From Planctomycetota bacterium (GTDB lineage Bacteria > Planctomycetota > Planctomycetia > Pirellulales > Pirellulaceae), in contig JAJDEH010000089.1 in the NCBI GenBank assembly GCA_029259935.1, positions 1 through 31,790 of the forward strand: a stretch of DNA of 31,790 nt, read 5' to 3'. Position 1 is the first letter of the stretch. The number at the start of each line of letters is the position of its first letter. The notes beneath the pieces are model-generated. The model had not been told where the DNA came from, did no database searches, and saw only the letters and a list, made by a program, of their open reading frames with translations. This document shows positions 24,301 through 31,790 of this stretch, piece by piece. The position numbers and the translations under genes are program-made.

Positions 24301-24434
24301 GCACGAGTTCACCGGCAGCTCAACAGCGTGCCGCCGCGCCGCCGCCCACAAGCGCCGCGGCCGAAGAAGATACCTACACGGAACGGTTGCTGAAGGCGAA
24401 GAGGAAAGCACTCAATGATCGAGACGAAAATTGA
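21342..24434 (+). CDS. Large vWA/GATase-like membrane protein (Bat-like operon, first gene)
   Basis: A 1030-residue membrane protein heading the MoxR-linked cluster. Two N-terminal hydrophobic helices (about 12-30 and 38-62) precede a vWA domain with a full metal site: DQSQS (D76-S80) and VTDGNENSG (TDG 171-173). A beta-sandwich-like stretch (210-315) leads to a class-I glutamine-amidotransferase-like Rossmann part (about 320-430: HVLFIEDWEN, DTVVLANVP, IVMIGGERSFGAGGW) without the catalytic Cys. A second vWA-like domain follows (about 440-600) with a degenerate metal site (MMHASEM instead of D-x-S-x-S) but an intact VISDGDPSPP. The GATase-like part appears to resume near 640-730 (GLGRTVVFTSDAG). 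One helix at about 888-905 and a charged Ala/Pro-rich cytoplasmic tail end the protein. MoxR follows 162 bp downstream. Likely a complex partner of the ATPase. Substrate unknown. Confidence 0.85.
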   Translation: MFGWEIGFDRPWYLLLLLLLPVLWICSYHSLSGLGNLRRLLALGLRTMVLVLIVVALAEIQLLRVSEKLTVIYLLDQSQSIPAPKRQRMLEYVSEEVKKHRNRDREDRAGVIVFAADAKIEIPPFDDNVPEIGSRESTFNLRTDATNLEVALKRAQAAFPEDSAKRVVIVTDGNENSGNARAMAKKLAGDGVGIDVVPIMLESRAEVAVEKVVLPADVRKGQTFETRVVVNSDAEPTADNPKGLVTGKLRLTQYMRGSESLIDESDVTLEPGKNVFGFRHEIDEPAMFTYKAIFTPSDESQDTTQLNNEATAYTHVRGEGHVLFIEDWENRGEFQFLIDSLRSQNLEVTVKTSDQAFSSPVELLEYDTVVLANVPRSSGTVDRLSNFDDSQIRMLVKNTEQFGCGIVMIGGERSFGAGGWANTELEKAMPVDFNIKNDKVSAIGALVLMMHASEMAQGNHWQKVVARESIKALGPMDYCGLVHWDNNAGKDDWLWAKPKGLVRVTNRRKTMLSKLDRMAPGDMPEFEPSMKKAMAAFGRVNASVKHMIVISDGDPSPPTARTIRAYIDADVHVTTVAVGAHGAVGHRTLQQIARQTGGKYYKVNNPKALPKIYQREVRTITRKLIYEPDGGLMPVITYPHEILGNLQQSDLQPLRGYVYTTLKENALVEQALISNKPDDGGKNSTLLATWNYGLGRTVVFTSDAGSKWADGWTSAEYYDKFFGDMIRWSMRPIKNEANFTVASQVRDGKVRVVIDALDKDDEYLDFLNMSAQALGPDLEPIDVQIRQESSGRYIGTFDSDKPGSYLFVVSPGGEHAPIRGGVNVPYSSEFRDRDANEGFLTSLASYQPDGGEKGILIKGDMTEDGVKTLLEADTFRHNLKKAISSQDVWPLIVLVCGMLFFADVFVRRVAIGFDWIDPMMAWVAVNVLGRGREEVPDERMSRLQSQKQAISNRIDERRAATRFEPQQETEAGTAAPSLNEVLDEVQGTSSPAAQQRAAAPPPTSAAAEEDTYTERLLKAKRKALNDRDEN

Positions 24435-24547
24435 CGGGGCAGTGCGCGGTTCAGTCCAATTCTCTCGGATTCCCAACGAATAGTACGAACAAGGTGTACG
24501 CCATCGTCGTATCGACATCTCTTGTTTTAACCTCCCCCAGTTGGCAC

Positions 24548-24573
24548 TTCGGATTTCGAGATTCGGATTTCGA
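24548..24573. repeat. Short tandem direct repeat before the moxR-like gene
   Basis: TTCGGATTTCGA occurs at 24548-24559 and 24562-24573 with a 14-bp period. It is followed by TATACT (24580-24585, -10-like) and AAGGAG (24586-24591), the ribosome site of the next gene. It may be an operator or simple sequence. Confidence 0.4.
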
Positions 24574-24596
24574 ATTTAATATACTAAGGAGCATCC

Positions 24597-25628
24597 ATGA
24601 GCATCGGTGAATCCATGCAAAAGCAGGCCGAGGAGTTTCGCGGCCGCTATAATTCAGTCAAAGAACAAATCAGCCGGGTGATCGTCGGGCACGACGACGT
24701 GGTGCATGGCGTGCTGACTTGCTTGATGGTGGGTGGCCATTGCTTGCTGGAAGGCGTACCCGGACTCGGCAAGACGCTGCTGGTGCGGACCCTAGCCCAA
24801 ACACTTCACTTGGATTTCAATCGCATTCAATTCACTCCCGACTTGATGCCGTCGGATATTTTGGGCACCAACATGGTCATGGAGACACCGGAAGGCAAGC
24901 GTGTCTTTGAATTTCAGGAGGGGCCCATCTTTACCCAAATCTGCTTGGCGGACGAAGTCAATCGTGCCACGCCGAAAACCCAGTCGGCCATGTTGGAAAC
25001 GATGCAGGAAGGCACGGTGACGATTGGCGGCACCAGGTATGAACTAAAAAAACCGTTCTTCGTCATGGCCACTCAAAATCCCATCGAACAAGAGGGAACC
25101 TACCCGTTGCCCGAAGCGCAACTGGATCGCTTCTTCTTCAAACTCGTCGTCGGTTATTCCGGTCGCGAGGAACTGTCGACCATTATTGAACGGACCACGA
25201 AAGGGATCACCATCGAACCGGAACAAGTGATGGACGGCGCGGAGATTATCAAGTGGCAGCAGTTGATTCGAGAAGTCATTCTCGCCAAGCACGTGCAGGA
25301 CTACATTGTCCGTCTTACACTAGCCACGCATCCCGAAACGCCCACCGCCTTGCCTATCACCAATCAGTATTTACGCTGGGGCAGCAGTCCGCGCGGCGCG
25401 CAATCAGTAGCCCTGGCCGCCAAGGTCCGAGCGTTGTTGGAAGGCCGCTACAACGTCAGCTTCGAAGACGTCCGCCGCGTTTACCTGCCCGCGATGCGGC
25501 ATCGCGTGATCCTTAACTTTGAAGCCCAAGCCGAGGGAATCGAGCCCGATCACATACTATTGGAAATCCTGGAAAAAATGTCCGAAAAGTCGGACGACGT
25601 TCCGATCGCCGCCGCCGTGGTTGGATAG
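24597..25628 (+). CDS. MoxR-family AAA+ ATPase
   Basis: A cytoplasmic AAA+ chaperone-like ATPase. Members typically act with vWA-domain proteins in maturing or remodelling membrane or cofactor-containing complexes. The 343-residue length is standard. Motifs: Walker A GVPGLGKT (53-60), FTPDLMPSDILGTN (the MoxR-specific segment), Walker B CLADE (116-120), VNRATPKTQSAMLETMQEG, sensor-1 MATQNPIEQEGTYPLPEAQLDRF and the C-terminal lid GSSPRGAQSVALAAK. The ATG at 24597 has AAGGAG 5 nt upstream. Only 11 bp separate its stop from the DUF58 gene, the canonical MoxR-DUF58 pairing. No single gene symbol applies across this family. Confidence 0.95.
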   Translation: MSIGESMQKQAEEFRGRYNSVKEQISRVIVGHDDVVHGVLTCLMVGGHCLLEGVPGLGKTLLVRTLAQTLHLDFNRIQFTPDLMPSDILGTNMVMETPEGKRVFEFQEGPIFTQICLADEVNRATPKTQSAMLETMQEGTVTIGGTRYELKKPFFVMATQNPIEQEGTYPLPEAQLDRFFFKLVVGYSGREELSTIIERTTKGITIEPEQVMDGAEIIKWQQLIREVILAKHVQDYIVRLTLATHPETPTALPITNQYLRWGSSPRGAQSVALAAKVRALLEGRYNVSFEDVRRVYLPAMRHRVILNFEAQAEGIEPDHILLEILEKMSEKSDDVPIAAAVVG

Positions 25629-25639
25629 CTCTTTCGCAA

Positions 25640-26554
25640 ATGGCCTTTGGTTTAAACATGCCCGCACAGACAACCACCAACGTACTGCTCCCTCCCGATC
25701 TGCTCGCGCAACTCGAGCGATTGGAACTCGTCACGCGTAAGATGTTTCGCGGCCGCATGAAGGGCGAGCGTCGCACCCGCCGGAAGGGGCAAAGCGTTGA
25801 ATTCGCCGACTTTCGAAATTATGTCCCCGGCGATGATCTGCGGTTCATCGACTGGAATCTTTACGCCCGGCTCGATAAGCTGTTCTTGAAGTTGTTTTTG
25901 GAAGAAGAAGATCTGCACTTTTTCGCGCTGGTGGACGCCAGCGCGTCGATGAGCTTCGGCGACCCGACCAAGCTGCAGTACGCCAAGCAGCTCGCGGCTT
26001 CGCTCGGCTTCGTCGGGCTGTGCCGCGCCGACCGCGTCAAGGTGGAATCGTTGGGCGGTTCGCGCACGCACCCCGGCCCGGTGCTTCGTGGCAGGCACAA
26101 CCTGTGGCGGATGCTGGAATATCTCGAATCCATCCAGCCGGGCGAAAACGTTTCCCTGGAACAGGCCGTCAAGGACTTCTGTCTGCGAAGCTCCGGCAAG
26201 GGGATTCTTGTCCTAATTACCGACCTGATGGATAAGGCTGGTTACGAATCCGCACTCCGTCTGCTCGTCGCGCAACAAATGGACGTCTACGTGATTCACG
26301 TTCTCTGCCAAGAAGAATTGGAACCGGACGTACAGGGCGACCTGAGATTGGTCGACTGCGAAGATCAAGACTTCGCCGAGATCACCGTCAGCCGGCCGTT
26401 GCTGGAACGCTACAAGCGGACCTTGGCCGGCTTCATCGACGGAGCCCGCGAATTTTGTACTCGGCGCGGAATCTCTTATGTGATGGCCAGCACCGAAACG
26501 CCGGTCGACCGGCTGGTTGGAAACTACCTGCGGCGACGAGGTTTGGTGCGATGA
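25640..26554 (+). CDS. DUF58 (vWA-like) domain protein, MoxR partner
   Basis: A cytoplasmic protein of 304 residues that is the usual partner of MoxR ATPases in Bat-type operons. The DUF58 signature is complete: RRTRRKGQSVEFADFRNYVPGDDLRFIDWN followed by YARLDKLFLKLFLEEED. A vWA core then has its metal site DASAS (99-103). The later LVLITDLMDKAG matches the second vWA strand and loop. Unlike longer DUF58 proteins, it has no N-terminal transmembrane helices. The ATG at 25640 lies 11 bp after the moxR stop codon. An alternative start, MPAQ at 25658, cannot be excluded. Its stop codon overlaps the next start codon (ATGA at 26551), so the BatA-like protein is translationally coupled to it. Confidence 0.93.
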   Translation: MAFGLNMPAQTTTNVLLPPDLLAQLERLELVTRKMFRGRMKGERRTRRKGQSVEFADFRNYVPGDDLRFIDWNLYARLDKLFLKLFLEEEDLHFFALVDASASMSFGDPTKLQYAKQLAASLGFVGLCRADRVKVESLGGSRTHPGPVLRGRHNLWRMLEYLESIQPGENVSLEQAVKDFCLRSSGKGILVLITDLMDKAGYESALRLLVAQQMDVYVIHVLCQEELEPDVQGDLRLVDCEDQDFAEITVSRPLLERYKRTLAGFIDGAREFCTRRGISYVMASTETPVDRLVGNYLRRRGLVR

Positions 26555-28605
26555 TCCCCGTTCACTTTTTCACGGGACCTTGGGCTCCGTTTTTGAACGC
26601 GGCGGCGTGGACGGCCTTGTTGGGAATTCCTCCGCTGATTGTATTGCTCTACTTTTTGAAACTACGGCGGATGCCGCTGGAAGTTCCCAGCACCTATTTG
26701 TGGCACCGGACGATCGAGGACCTGCACGTCAATTCGCTGTGGCAGCGGCTGCGAAAGAGCTTGCTGTTGTTTTTGCAGTTGCTTGTGTTGCTGCTGTTCT
26801 TGATCGCCTGCCTGCGTCCCGGCTGGCGCGGGGTGAAGTTGGAAGGCGAGCGGTTTATTTTCGTCATCGACAACTCGGCCAGCATGTTGGCGACCGACGT
26901 CGCCCCGACGCGATTGGATCTGGCCAAGAAGCGGGCCGGCGAAATGATCGATCAAATGAAGTCGGGCGAAGTAGGAATGATCATCAGTTTTTCCGACGGC
27001 TCGCACATCGTTCAATCGTATACCGACAATCGGTCGCTGCTACGGCGAAAGTTGAAGTCCATCCAACCGACCAACCATACCAGTAACTTAAGGGAAGTGC
27101 TGATCGCCGCCGACGGCCTGGCGAACCCGGGCCGCATGAGCGCCGATGTGACTGATATCCAAGTGGCCGATCCGCTGCCCGCGACGTTGTACATTTTTAG
27201 CGATGGCGGTTTCCCGGTGGTGTCCGATTTTTCGCTCGGCAATCTGGACGCGAAGTATGTTCCCGTGGGAGAATTGGAGCCGGCGAACAATGTTGCGATC
27301 ACGGCTTTTTCTTCCAACCGCAATCCGGAGAAACCCGATCAGCAGCAGGCGTTCGCCCGTTTGGAAAGCTTTAGTCCGGAAGAAAAAATCGTCGACGTGG
27401 CCCTGTATCTAAACGACGAATTGAAGGACGCCGACAAGGTCAAGGTTTCCGCCGCCCAATTCAAGACGCGCGACGTTGACGGCTACGAAGTGCAATTCTT
27501 TGAACAGCCCGGCAGCGCGGGCGTCGTGTTTGAACTGAGCGAATCGGAACTGGGCGAGTTGGGCGAAGGCCGGTTGCGGTTGGAAATCTCGGTGGATGAC
27601 GATCTGAAAATCGACAACGTCGCCCACGCGGCGATCAATCGCCCGCGGCAGCCGCGCGTGCTGCTGATCACGCCTGGCAACGACGCCCTAAAACTGGCGC
27701 TAATGACCTACGAAGAGATCGAATTGTTCGAAGTCGAACCGGACCAACTGGAGAACAAGGAGGACTACTTGGATCCGGCCTCGGCCGGCGTCTACGACCT
27801 GATCATTTACGATCAATGCGCGCCGAAGCAGATGCCGCAGTCGAACACTCTGTTCATCGGCAGCCGGCCCCCGTTGAAGAACTGGAAGTTTGGCGAAGTG
27901 ACTGGGCCGCCGGTGATCATCGATACCGATCGTGCGCACCCCATGATGCAGTTGATCGAAACGCGTAACGTCTGGATCATCGACGCCTTTGCCGTAACAC
28001 CTTCGCCGGGCGGAAAGTCACTCATCGATTCCAGTATCGGTGCGTTGCTGGCGATTGGTCCACGCGAAGGATTCGAGGACGCGGTGCTGGGATTTGAAAT
28101 CGTGGGCCGCGACGAAGACGGCGATTTGGCGGCCAACACCGACTGGCCGCGCCGCCTGAGCTTTCCGATTTTTGTGCAAAACGCCGTGCAATATTTGGGC
28201 GGATCGCGCGGCGCGTTCGCCGCTCCGAACGTCAAGCCGGGCGAGGCGGTCACTTTGCGGGCAACCGTTTCGGAAATCGAAATCGAATCTCCCGATCGCG
28301 CCAAATCGAAAGTAACGAAAGAAGGTCAAAACGAATTCGTCTACAGCGACACGGAGAAGTGCGGCATCTATCTCGTGCGGGAAGGCGACGACAAAGAAGT
28401 AACTCGCCGCTTCGCGGTCAATCTGTTCGACGGCCGCGAGAGCAACACCAACGTCGAACGAGTCGTGCCGATCGGCGATACCCCCGTCAAAGGCGAGGCA
28501 TCCTGGACGCCGGCCCGCACCGAACTCTGGAAGTGGCTGCTCATCCTCGGCTTGGCGGTTGTCATCTTCGAGTGGTACATCTACAACCGCCGGGTTTATC
28601 TGTGA
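26551..28605 (+). CDS. BatA-like vWA membrane protein
   Basis: A 684-residue inner-membrane protein with the BatA-type N-terminal region: two helices (about 20-37 and 68-88) flanking the conserved LKLRRMPLEVPSTYLWHRTI and RLRKS segments. A vWA domain has an intact metal site DNSAS (107-111) and IISFSDGSH. A long extracytoplasmic region of several beta domains follows (about 290-650), including a Rossmann-like stretch PRVLLITPGNDALKLAL. One C-terminal helix (about 657-676, LWKWLLILGLAVVIFEW) ends in a short basic tail. I chose the ATG at 26551, which overlaps the DUF58 stop (ATGA). In-frame codons from 26455 lie inside the DUF58 gene and encode an unconserved extension. It ends the operon and is convergent with the sugar-dehydrogenase gene, 52 bp away, with no hairpin terminator between them. 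Confidence 0.9.
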   Translation: MIPVHFFTGPWAPFLNAAAWTALLGIPPLIVLLYFLKLRRMPLEVPSTYLWHRTIEDLHVNSLWQRLRKSLLLFLQLLVLLLFLIACLRPGWRGVKLEGERFIFVIDNSASMLATDVAPTRLDLAKKRAGEMIDQMKSGEVGMIISFSDGSHIVQSYTDNRSLLRRKLKSIQPTNHTSNLREVLIAADGLANPGRMSADVTDIQVADPLPATLYIFSDGGFPVVSDFSLGNLDAKYVPVGELEPANNVAITAFSSNRNPEKPDQQQAFARLESFSPEEKIVDVALYLNDELKDADKVKVSAAQFKTRDVDGYEVQFFEQPGSAGVVFELSESELGELGEGRLRLEISVDDDLKIDNVAHAAINRPRQPRVLLITPGNDALKLALMTYEEIELFEVEPDQLENKEDYLDPASAGVYDLIIYDQCAPKQMPQSNTLFIGSRPPLKNWKFGEVTGPPVIIDTDRAHPMMQLIETRNVWIIDAFAVTPSPGGKSLIDSSIGALLAIGPREGFEDAVLGFEIVGRDEDGDLAANTDWPRRLSFPIFVQNAVQYLGGSRGAFAAPNVKPGEAVTLRATVSEIEIESPDRAKSKVTKEGQNEFVYSDTEKCGIYLVREGDDKEVTRRFAVNLFDGRESNTNVERVVPIGDTPVKGEASWTPARTELWKWLLILGLAVVIFEWYIYNRRVYL

Positions 28606-28657
28606 TCGGTTTGCCGAGGTGTGACGTCGAACCGGATTGTGGAATTGCCGTTTCAAA

Positions 28658-31609
28658 TCACTTTCCGCTTTTAGCTCCAGCCAGCCCGTGAATGAACGCC
28701 AGCAAGTCGGCGGCTTCTTGGGCGGTTAGGTCGCTGAGGATTCGTTCGGGCATTAGCGATTTGGGGTTCTTGCGTATTTCCTCAATCTGGTCGAGGGGGA
28801 TCTCGATTTTCTTCATTTCAGCCGTCTTGATCACGATTCGTTTCTTGTTCCTTTCGATAATCATGCCGGTATGGACCTTGCCGGTGATCGTGATAATGGT
28901 GTAGGTCGCCACCGGCTCTTCGATCTTCAGCGATGGTTGCAAAACGTGTTGCAGCAGTTCGGATCGCCGCTGATATTTCTTGCTGACATCCATCAAGGTT
29001 GGACCCAGCGATTTAGCGGGATCGTCGATCGCATGGCACGACCGGCAGCGGGACGTGTCGCTGAAGAAAATCAATTGGCCGCGGCCGGCGTCGCCTTTCA
29101 CGCTGAGGATCGTTTCGGGATCGATGCGCGGGCCCAGCCTCTTCTTACGCTCGGATTCGGGAATGAACGTCTCAAACAGTCCTTGAATGTCGCTGGTGGG
29201 AACGTCGCGGCCGATGGCGAGCGCCGCTTGAAACTTGTCGCGCGACAACTGGCCGCCGTGCATCTGCTGGACTAGTGCCAGCGCCCCTTCCGTCGATCCT
29301 GTCAACCGGCGGATCGCGGCGGCCGTACTCTTCTCATCCGCTCCTTTGCTGCGCAGTGTGTGCAATGCCTTGGCTTCCGGGGAACCGTTTTTCGTGGGAC
29401 CGGACGCGAGGCCGGTCTGATCGCTGGGTAAGGAACGAATCCAGTCGGCGATTAACGCGACGCCCTCGCCGTCGATGGCGTGCGATCCGATGTACGGCAT
29501 GCGCGAGTAACCCAGCTTCGACATGCGGTACATCAGCACCGACCGAAACGGATCGCCCGCCACGATGATCTTAGCATTCCGCATGCCGAACGTGCCGATG
29601 CCCGTTCCTTTGTTCGTATTCAACTTGTCGAACGGCATCTCGCGGCGAAGATAAAACGAGACAATCGCATTACCGCGCGGATGATGGCACATGCTGCAAT
29701 TGGCGTGCAGGTACGACCGAGCACGATCGTCGAGGTCGTGCGCGGCGTCGCTCGGATCGACGAGCCGCGAGTCGGCGGAAATGGCAGGCCGGTCGGCGAT
29801 GACTCGTTGCTTGGCGAGCGCGACGAGTTGCCTAATGGGATCGCTGGAAAGGTCTAGCTGATTGGGCGTAAACCCAAGCACGAACCCCGATCCCGCGTTG
29901 TGGCATAGCCGGCATTCGTTCAGCGCGCTCACATGCCAAGTGCGCTCGGCAACGCCATCCTTGGCGCTTTCATCAGCAACTTGCAAGGGCCGCTGCGCGC
30001 CGGCCGTGTCGGCCAATTGCGCGTCCTCGCCAGCCTCGTCCCAGAGATAACTGTAGGGGTTCCATACGCCATGTTCGAAATGCAGAATCTGTGTTTCGAG
30101 CCGCAGCCCGGCGTCTTTCTTTTGCGGCAGGGTCAAGTGTTTGACAAGCACCGTGCCTTCTGGAAACGTCGAAGAGGTGCCGCCCGCCGACAGGTCGACC
30201 ACGCGCTTGCCGGGAATGGCGATCCATCGCTGGGCCTCGGCGCCATCCATCCAGCGGTTGACCTGAACCTGATAAGGCACGACTCCCGCCGCCGGCTGCA
30301 TGGTCTTCAGCGAATCGAACAAACCGGTCTGGCTCAGCCGGCGAGGAAAATCGGCCGACGTGTCCTTCAGCCCTGACGGTTTTAGTTCATAAATCTGGCC
30401 CGTGAAATCGTAGTCCAAAACATACAATTCACCACCGCTGCCTTCGGTGAAGTCGACAATTCGCAGATCGGTATCGACCAGCGTACGATGTTCGTATCCG
30501 CTCTTGCCGTCGGTTTGAATGCTCCAAATGGTGCCGGTGATGTAGTCGCCATAGACGAACGACCCTTGCAAGTCAGACAGCTTATCGCCGCGATAGACCG
30601 GTCCGCCGATGACGGAGTTGGCTTCCGAATGAGCGTGATCCTTGAGCGATGGAATAATGGGCGTGGGGCCGCGCGGGACTTCGGATCGCAGCACCGCGCG
30701 TCCTTCCATGATTGGCCAGCCGCAGTTGCCGCCCCGCTCGATGCGGTGAATCATCTCCCACGACTCCCAGCCGTTATCGGCGGCGAACAGTTGGCCGGTC
30801 TTGGAGTCGATGCCAAACTTCCACGGGTTCCGCAAGCCGTAGGCCCATATCTCCGGCCGCGCGTTTTTCAAATCGACGAACGGGTTGTCGGCGGGAACGA
30901 CGTAGTTCTGATCGGCTGACTTTCGATCGACGCCGATTCGCAAGATTGCGCCCAGCAGATCGGAAACATCCTGTCCAGTCGTCCGTCCGTCGGGCGGATT
31001 TGGACCAGAACCGTCGCCCGTGGAAATGTAAAGATAGCCGTCGTTACCGAACGCCAAGCAGCCCGCATTGTGTCCGCCCGAAGGCCAAGTGATGACAACA
31101 CGTTCGCTATCGGCCACGACTTTCGGCGGCGAGCTGTTCGTCAACGTGAACCGCGACACGCGCGTGTGGCCGCCTTGGCCGGGATGCACGTAGCAGGCGA
31201 ACAGGAAACGGTTCGATTTGAACTTTGGATGCAGCGTTGCATGAAAGAGGGAAATGTTGCCGTCGGATAAGTCATCAGGCAACAGCTTCTTTAGGTCCAC
31301 GACGAGTTCAGCCGCTGTCACATCCGCACTCTTGGAAAATGTAAAAATCTTGCCGCCGATTTCCGTAACGAGAAATCGTTTGCCGCCGGGCATCTCTTCG
31401 ATGCTGGACGGTTTTGTAAAGTGGATACCGGGAAAGGCAGGAGTGATGCGATAAGGGGCGGGCGGCACCGGAGTTCCCGTGATTTTAGAAGTCGTCCAAG
31501 CGGGGCGGGGTTTAAGATCTTGTTGCTGCGCCCGAGCCCCGGTGATGGAAACGATGGCTGCTAGTGCCAAAGCCAATGTGGCCGTGCGCGTTGCCTGACT
31601 GCTGATCAT
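28658..31609 (-). CDS. Exported PQQ-type sugar dehydrogenase fused to three haem-binding sites
   Basis: A predicted periplasmic oxidoreductase of 983 residues. The ATG at 31609 has GGAG 8 nt upstream and opens a signal peptide (MISSQATRTATLALALAAIVSITGARA). The more distal ATG at 31732 gives 41 extra residues before it and is rejected. Residues about 45-420 form a soluble glucose/sorbosone-dehydrogenase-like propeller (GGHNAGCLAFGNDGYLYIST, PEIWAYGLRNPWKFGID, DNGWESWEMIHRI, NCGWPIMEGR). A middle region resembles the SO2930-type dihaem cytochromes and holds CRLCH (29900-29914) and CSMCH (29684-29698). The last about 130 residues are the planctomycete haem-binding domain with CRSCH (29033-29047) and its ending SLMPERILSDLTAQEAADLLAFIHGL. 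Electrons could pass from sugar oxidation through three haems. The substrate is not known. It is convergent with the Bat-like operon. Confidence 0.87.
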   Translation of the reverse strand: MISSQATRTATLALALAAIVSITGARAQQQDLKPRPAWTTSKITGTPVPPAPYRITPAFPGIHFTKPSSIEEMPGGKRFLVTEIGGKIFTFSKSADVTAAELVVDLKKLLPDDLSDGNISLFHATLHPKFKSNRFLFACYVHPGQGGHTRVSRFTLTNSSPPKVVADSERVVITWPSGGHNAGCLAFGNDGYLYISTGDGSGPNPPDGRTTGQDVSDLLGAILRIGVDRKSADQNYVVPADNPFVDLKNARPEIWAYGLRNPWKFGIDSKTGQLFAADNGWESWEMIHRIERGGNCGWPIMEGRAVLRSEVPRGPTPIIPSLKDHAHSEANSVIGGPVYRGDKLSDLQGSFVYGDYITGTIWSIQTDGKSGYEHRTLVDTDLRIVDFTEGSGGELYVLDYDFTGQIYELKPSGLKDTSADFPRRLSQTGLFDSLKTMQPAAGVVPYQVQVNRWMDGAEAQRWIAIPGKRVVDLSAGGTSSTFPEGTVLVKHLTLPQKKDAGLRLETQILHFEHGVWNPYSYLWDEAGEDAQLADTAGAQRPLQVADESAKDGVAERTWHVSALNECRLCHNAGSGFVLGFTPNQLDLSSDPIRQLVALAKQRVIADRPAISADSRLVDPSDAAHDLDDRARSYLHANCSMCHHPRGNAIVSFYLRREMPFDKLNTNKGTGIGTFGMRNAKIIVAGDPFRSVLMYRMSKLGYSRMPYIGSHAIDGEGVALIADWIRSLPSDQTGLASGPTKNGSPEAKALHTLRSKGADEKSTAAAIRRLTGSTEGALALVQQMHGGQLSRDKFQAALAIGRDVPTSDIQGLFETFIPESERKKRLGPRIDPETILSVKGDAGRGQLIFFSDTSRCRSCHAIDDPAKSLGPTLMDVSKKYQRRSELLQHVLQPSLKIEEPVATYTIITITGKVHTGMIIERNKKRIVIKTAEMKKIEIPLDQIEEIRKNPKSLMPERILSDLTAQEAADLLAFIHGLAGAKSGK

Positions 31610-31740
31610 GTTGCTGTCTCCGCCGATCGCCGATGGTGGGTTGAGGTTCAATGTGCTTTTCTTCAAACGGATGCCGCGCCGCTTCGCGATAACATTTTGC
31701 TTCGCGGTACGTAGCCAGTCGATGTTATACACTCGCAGCG

Positions 31741-31790
31741 ACGCTCGCCAGAGCGTGGTCCGTTTCCAGTTCTCCCCCTTACCAAGGGGG
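31741..31790. repeat. Short hairpins at the right edge
   Basis: ACGCTC-gcca-GAGCGT (31741-31756) and CCCCCTT-acc-AAGGGGG (31774-31790, ending exactly at the edge) lie upstream of the dehydrogenase gene. They look like the edge of an interspersed repeat rather than a terminator, because no T-run is visible. The second is truncated by the window end. Confidence 0.4.

Noticed and set aside
26455..26550. Upstream start for the BatA-like gene
   Set aside because: It lies within the DUF58 coding sequence. The ATGA overlap at 26551 is the natural coupled start and begins the conserved membrane region.

Overview
The window looks like a chromosomal segment of a planctomycete, probably a Pirellulales-type relative. 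The signs are a PQQ-type sugar dehydrogenase fused to haem domains of the Pirellula/Verrucomicrobium type, a large MoxR/vWA (Bat-like) membrane operon, several secreted or membrane proteins with no recognisable family, and spacers full of structured interspersed repeats. There is no prophage, complete insertion sequence, CRISPR array, tRNA or rRNA that I can support.

Layout. Bases 1-3398 are on the minus strand: the 5' part of larB (nickel-pincer cofactor synthesis, running off the left edge), a small single-pass acidic membrane protein, and a membrane-anchored coiled-coil protein with a BRCT-like C-terminus and a clear intrinsic terminator. Bases 3768-11376 are a plus-strand housekeeping run: polA, coaE, rho, ribH, nusB, ftsY. 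These cover DNA repair synthesis, the last step of CoA synthesis, transcription termination, riboflavin synthesis, antitermination and membrane-protein targeting. Bases 11513-16516 are on the minus strand: a secreted serine beta-lactamase-fold hydrolase, a small secreted protein, rpiB, a TsaC (Sua5/YrdC)-low-molecular-weight phosphatase fusion and a zinc-ribbon membrane protein. Bases 16966-21089 are on the plus strand: a MatB/ACSF3-like acyl-CoA synthetase translationally coupled to a sodium:solute symporter, then an NHL-propeller lipoprotein. Bases 21342-28605 are a plus-strand run of a 1030-residue vWA/GATase-like membrane protein, a MoxR ATPase, a DUF58 protein and a BatA-like vWA protein. 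Finally, on the minus strand, there is a large exported PQQ-type sugar dehydrogenase with three CxxCH haem sites, convergent with the Bat-like operon.

The strongest points for a second look are these. (1) The TsaC-phosphatase fusion has the Thr signature of arginine phosphatases and sits directly upstream of rpiB, echoing the Bacillus ywlC-ywlE-ywlF order. (2) The coiled-coil protein has a BRCT-like end in a membrane-tethered setting. (3) A 128-bp, four-level nested palindrome has its outer arm overlapping the ftsY stop codon. (4) Four copies of a 17-mer alternate in orientation every 50-53 bp, a REP/BIME-like array. (5) The Bat-like operon is headed by an unusual double-vWA protein. Function calls rest on motifs read by eye. 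No database search was possible.
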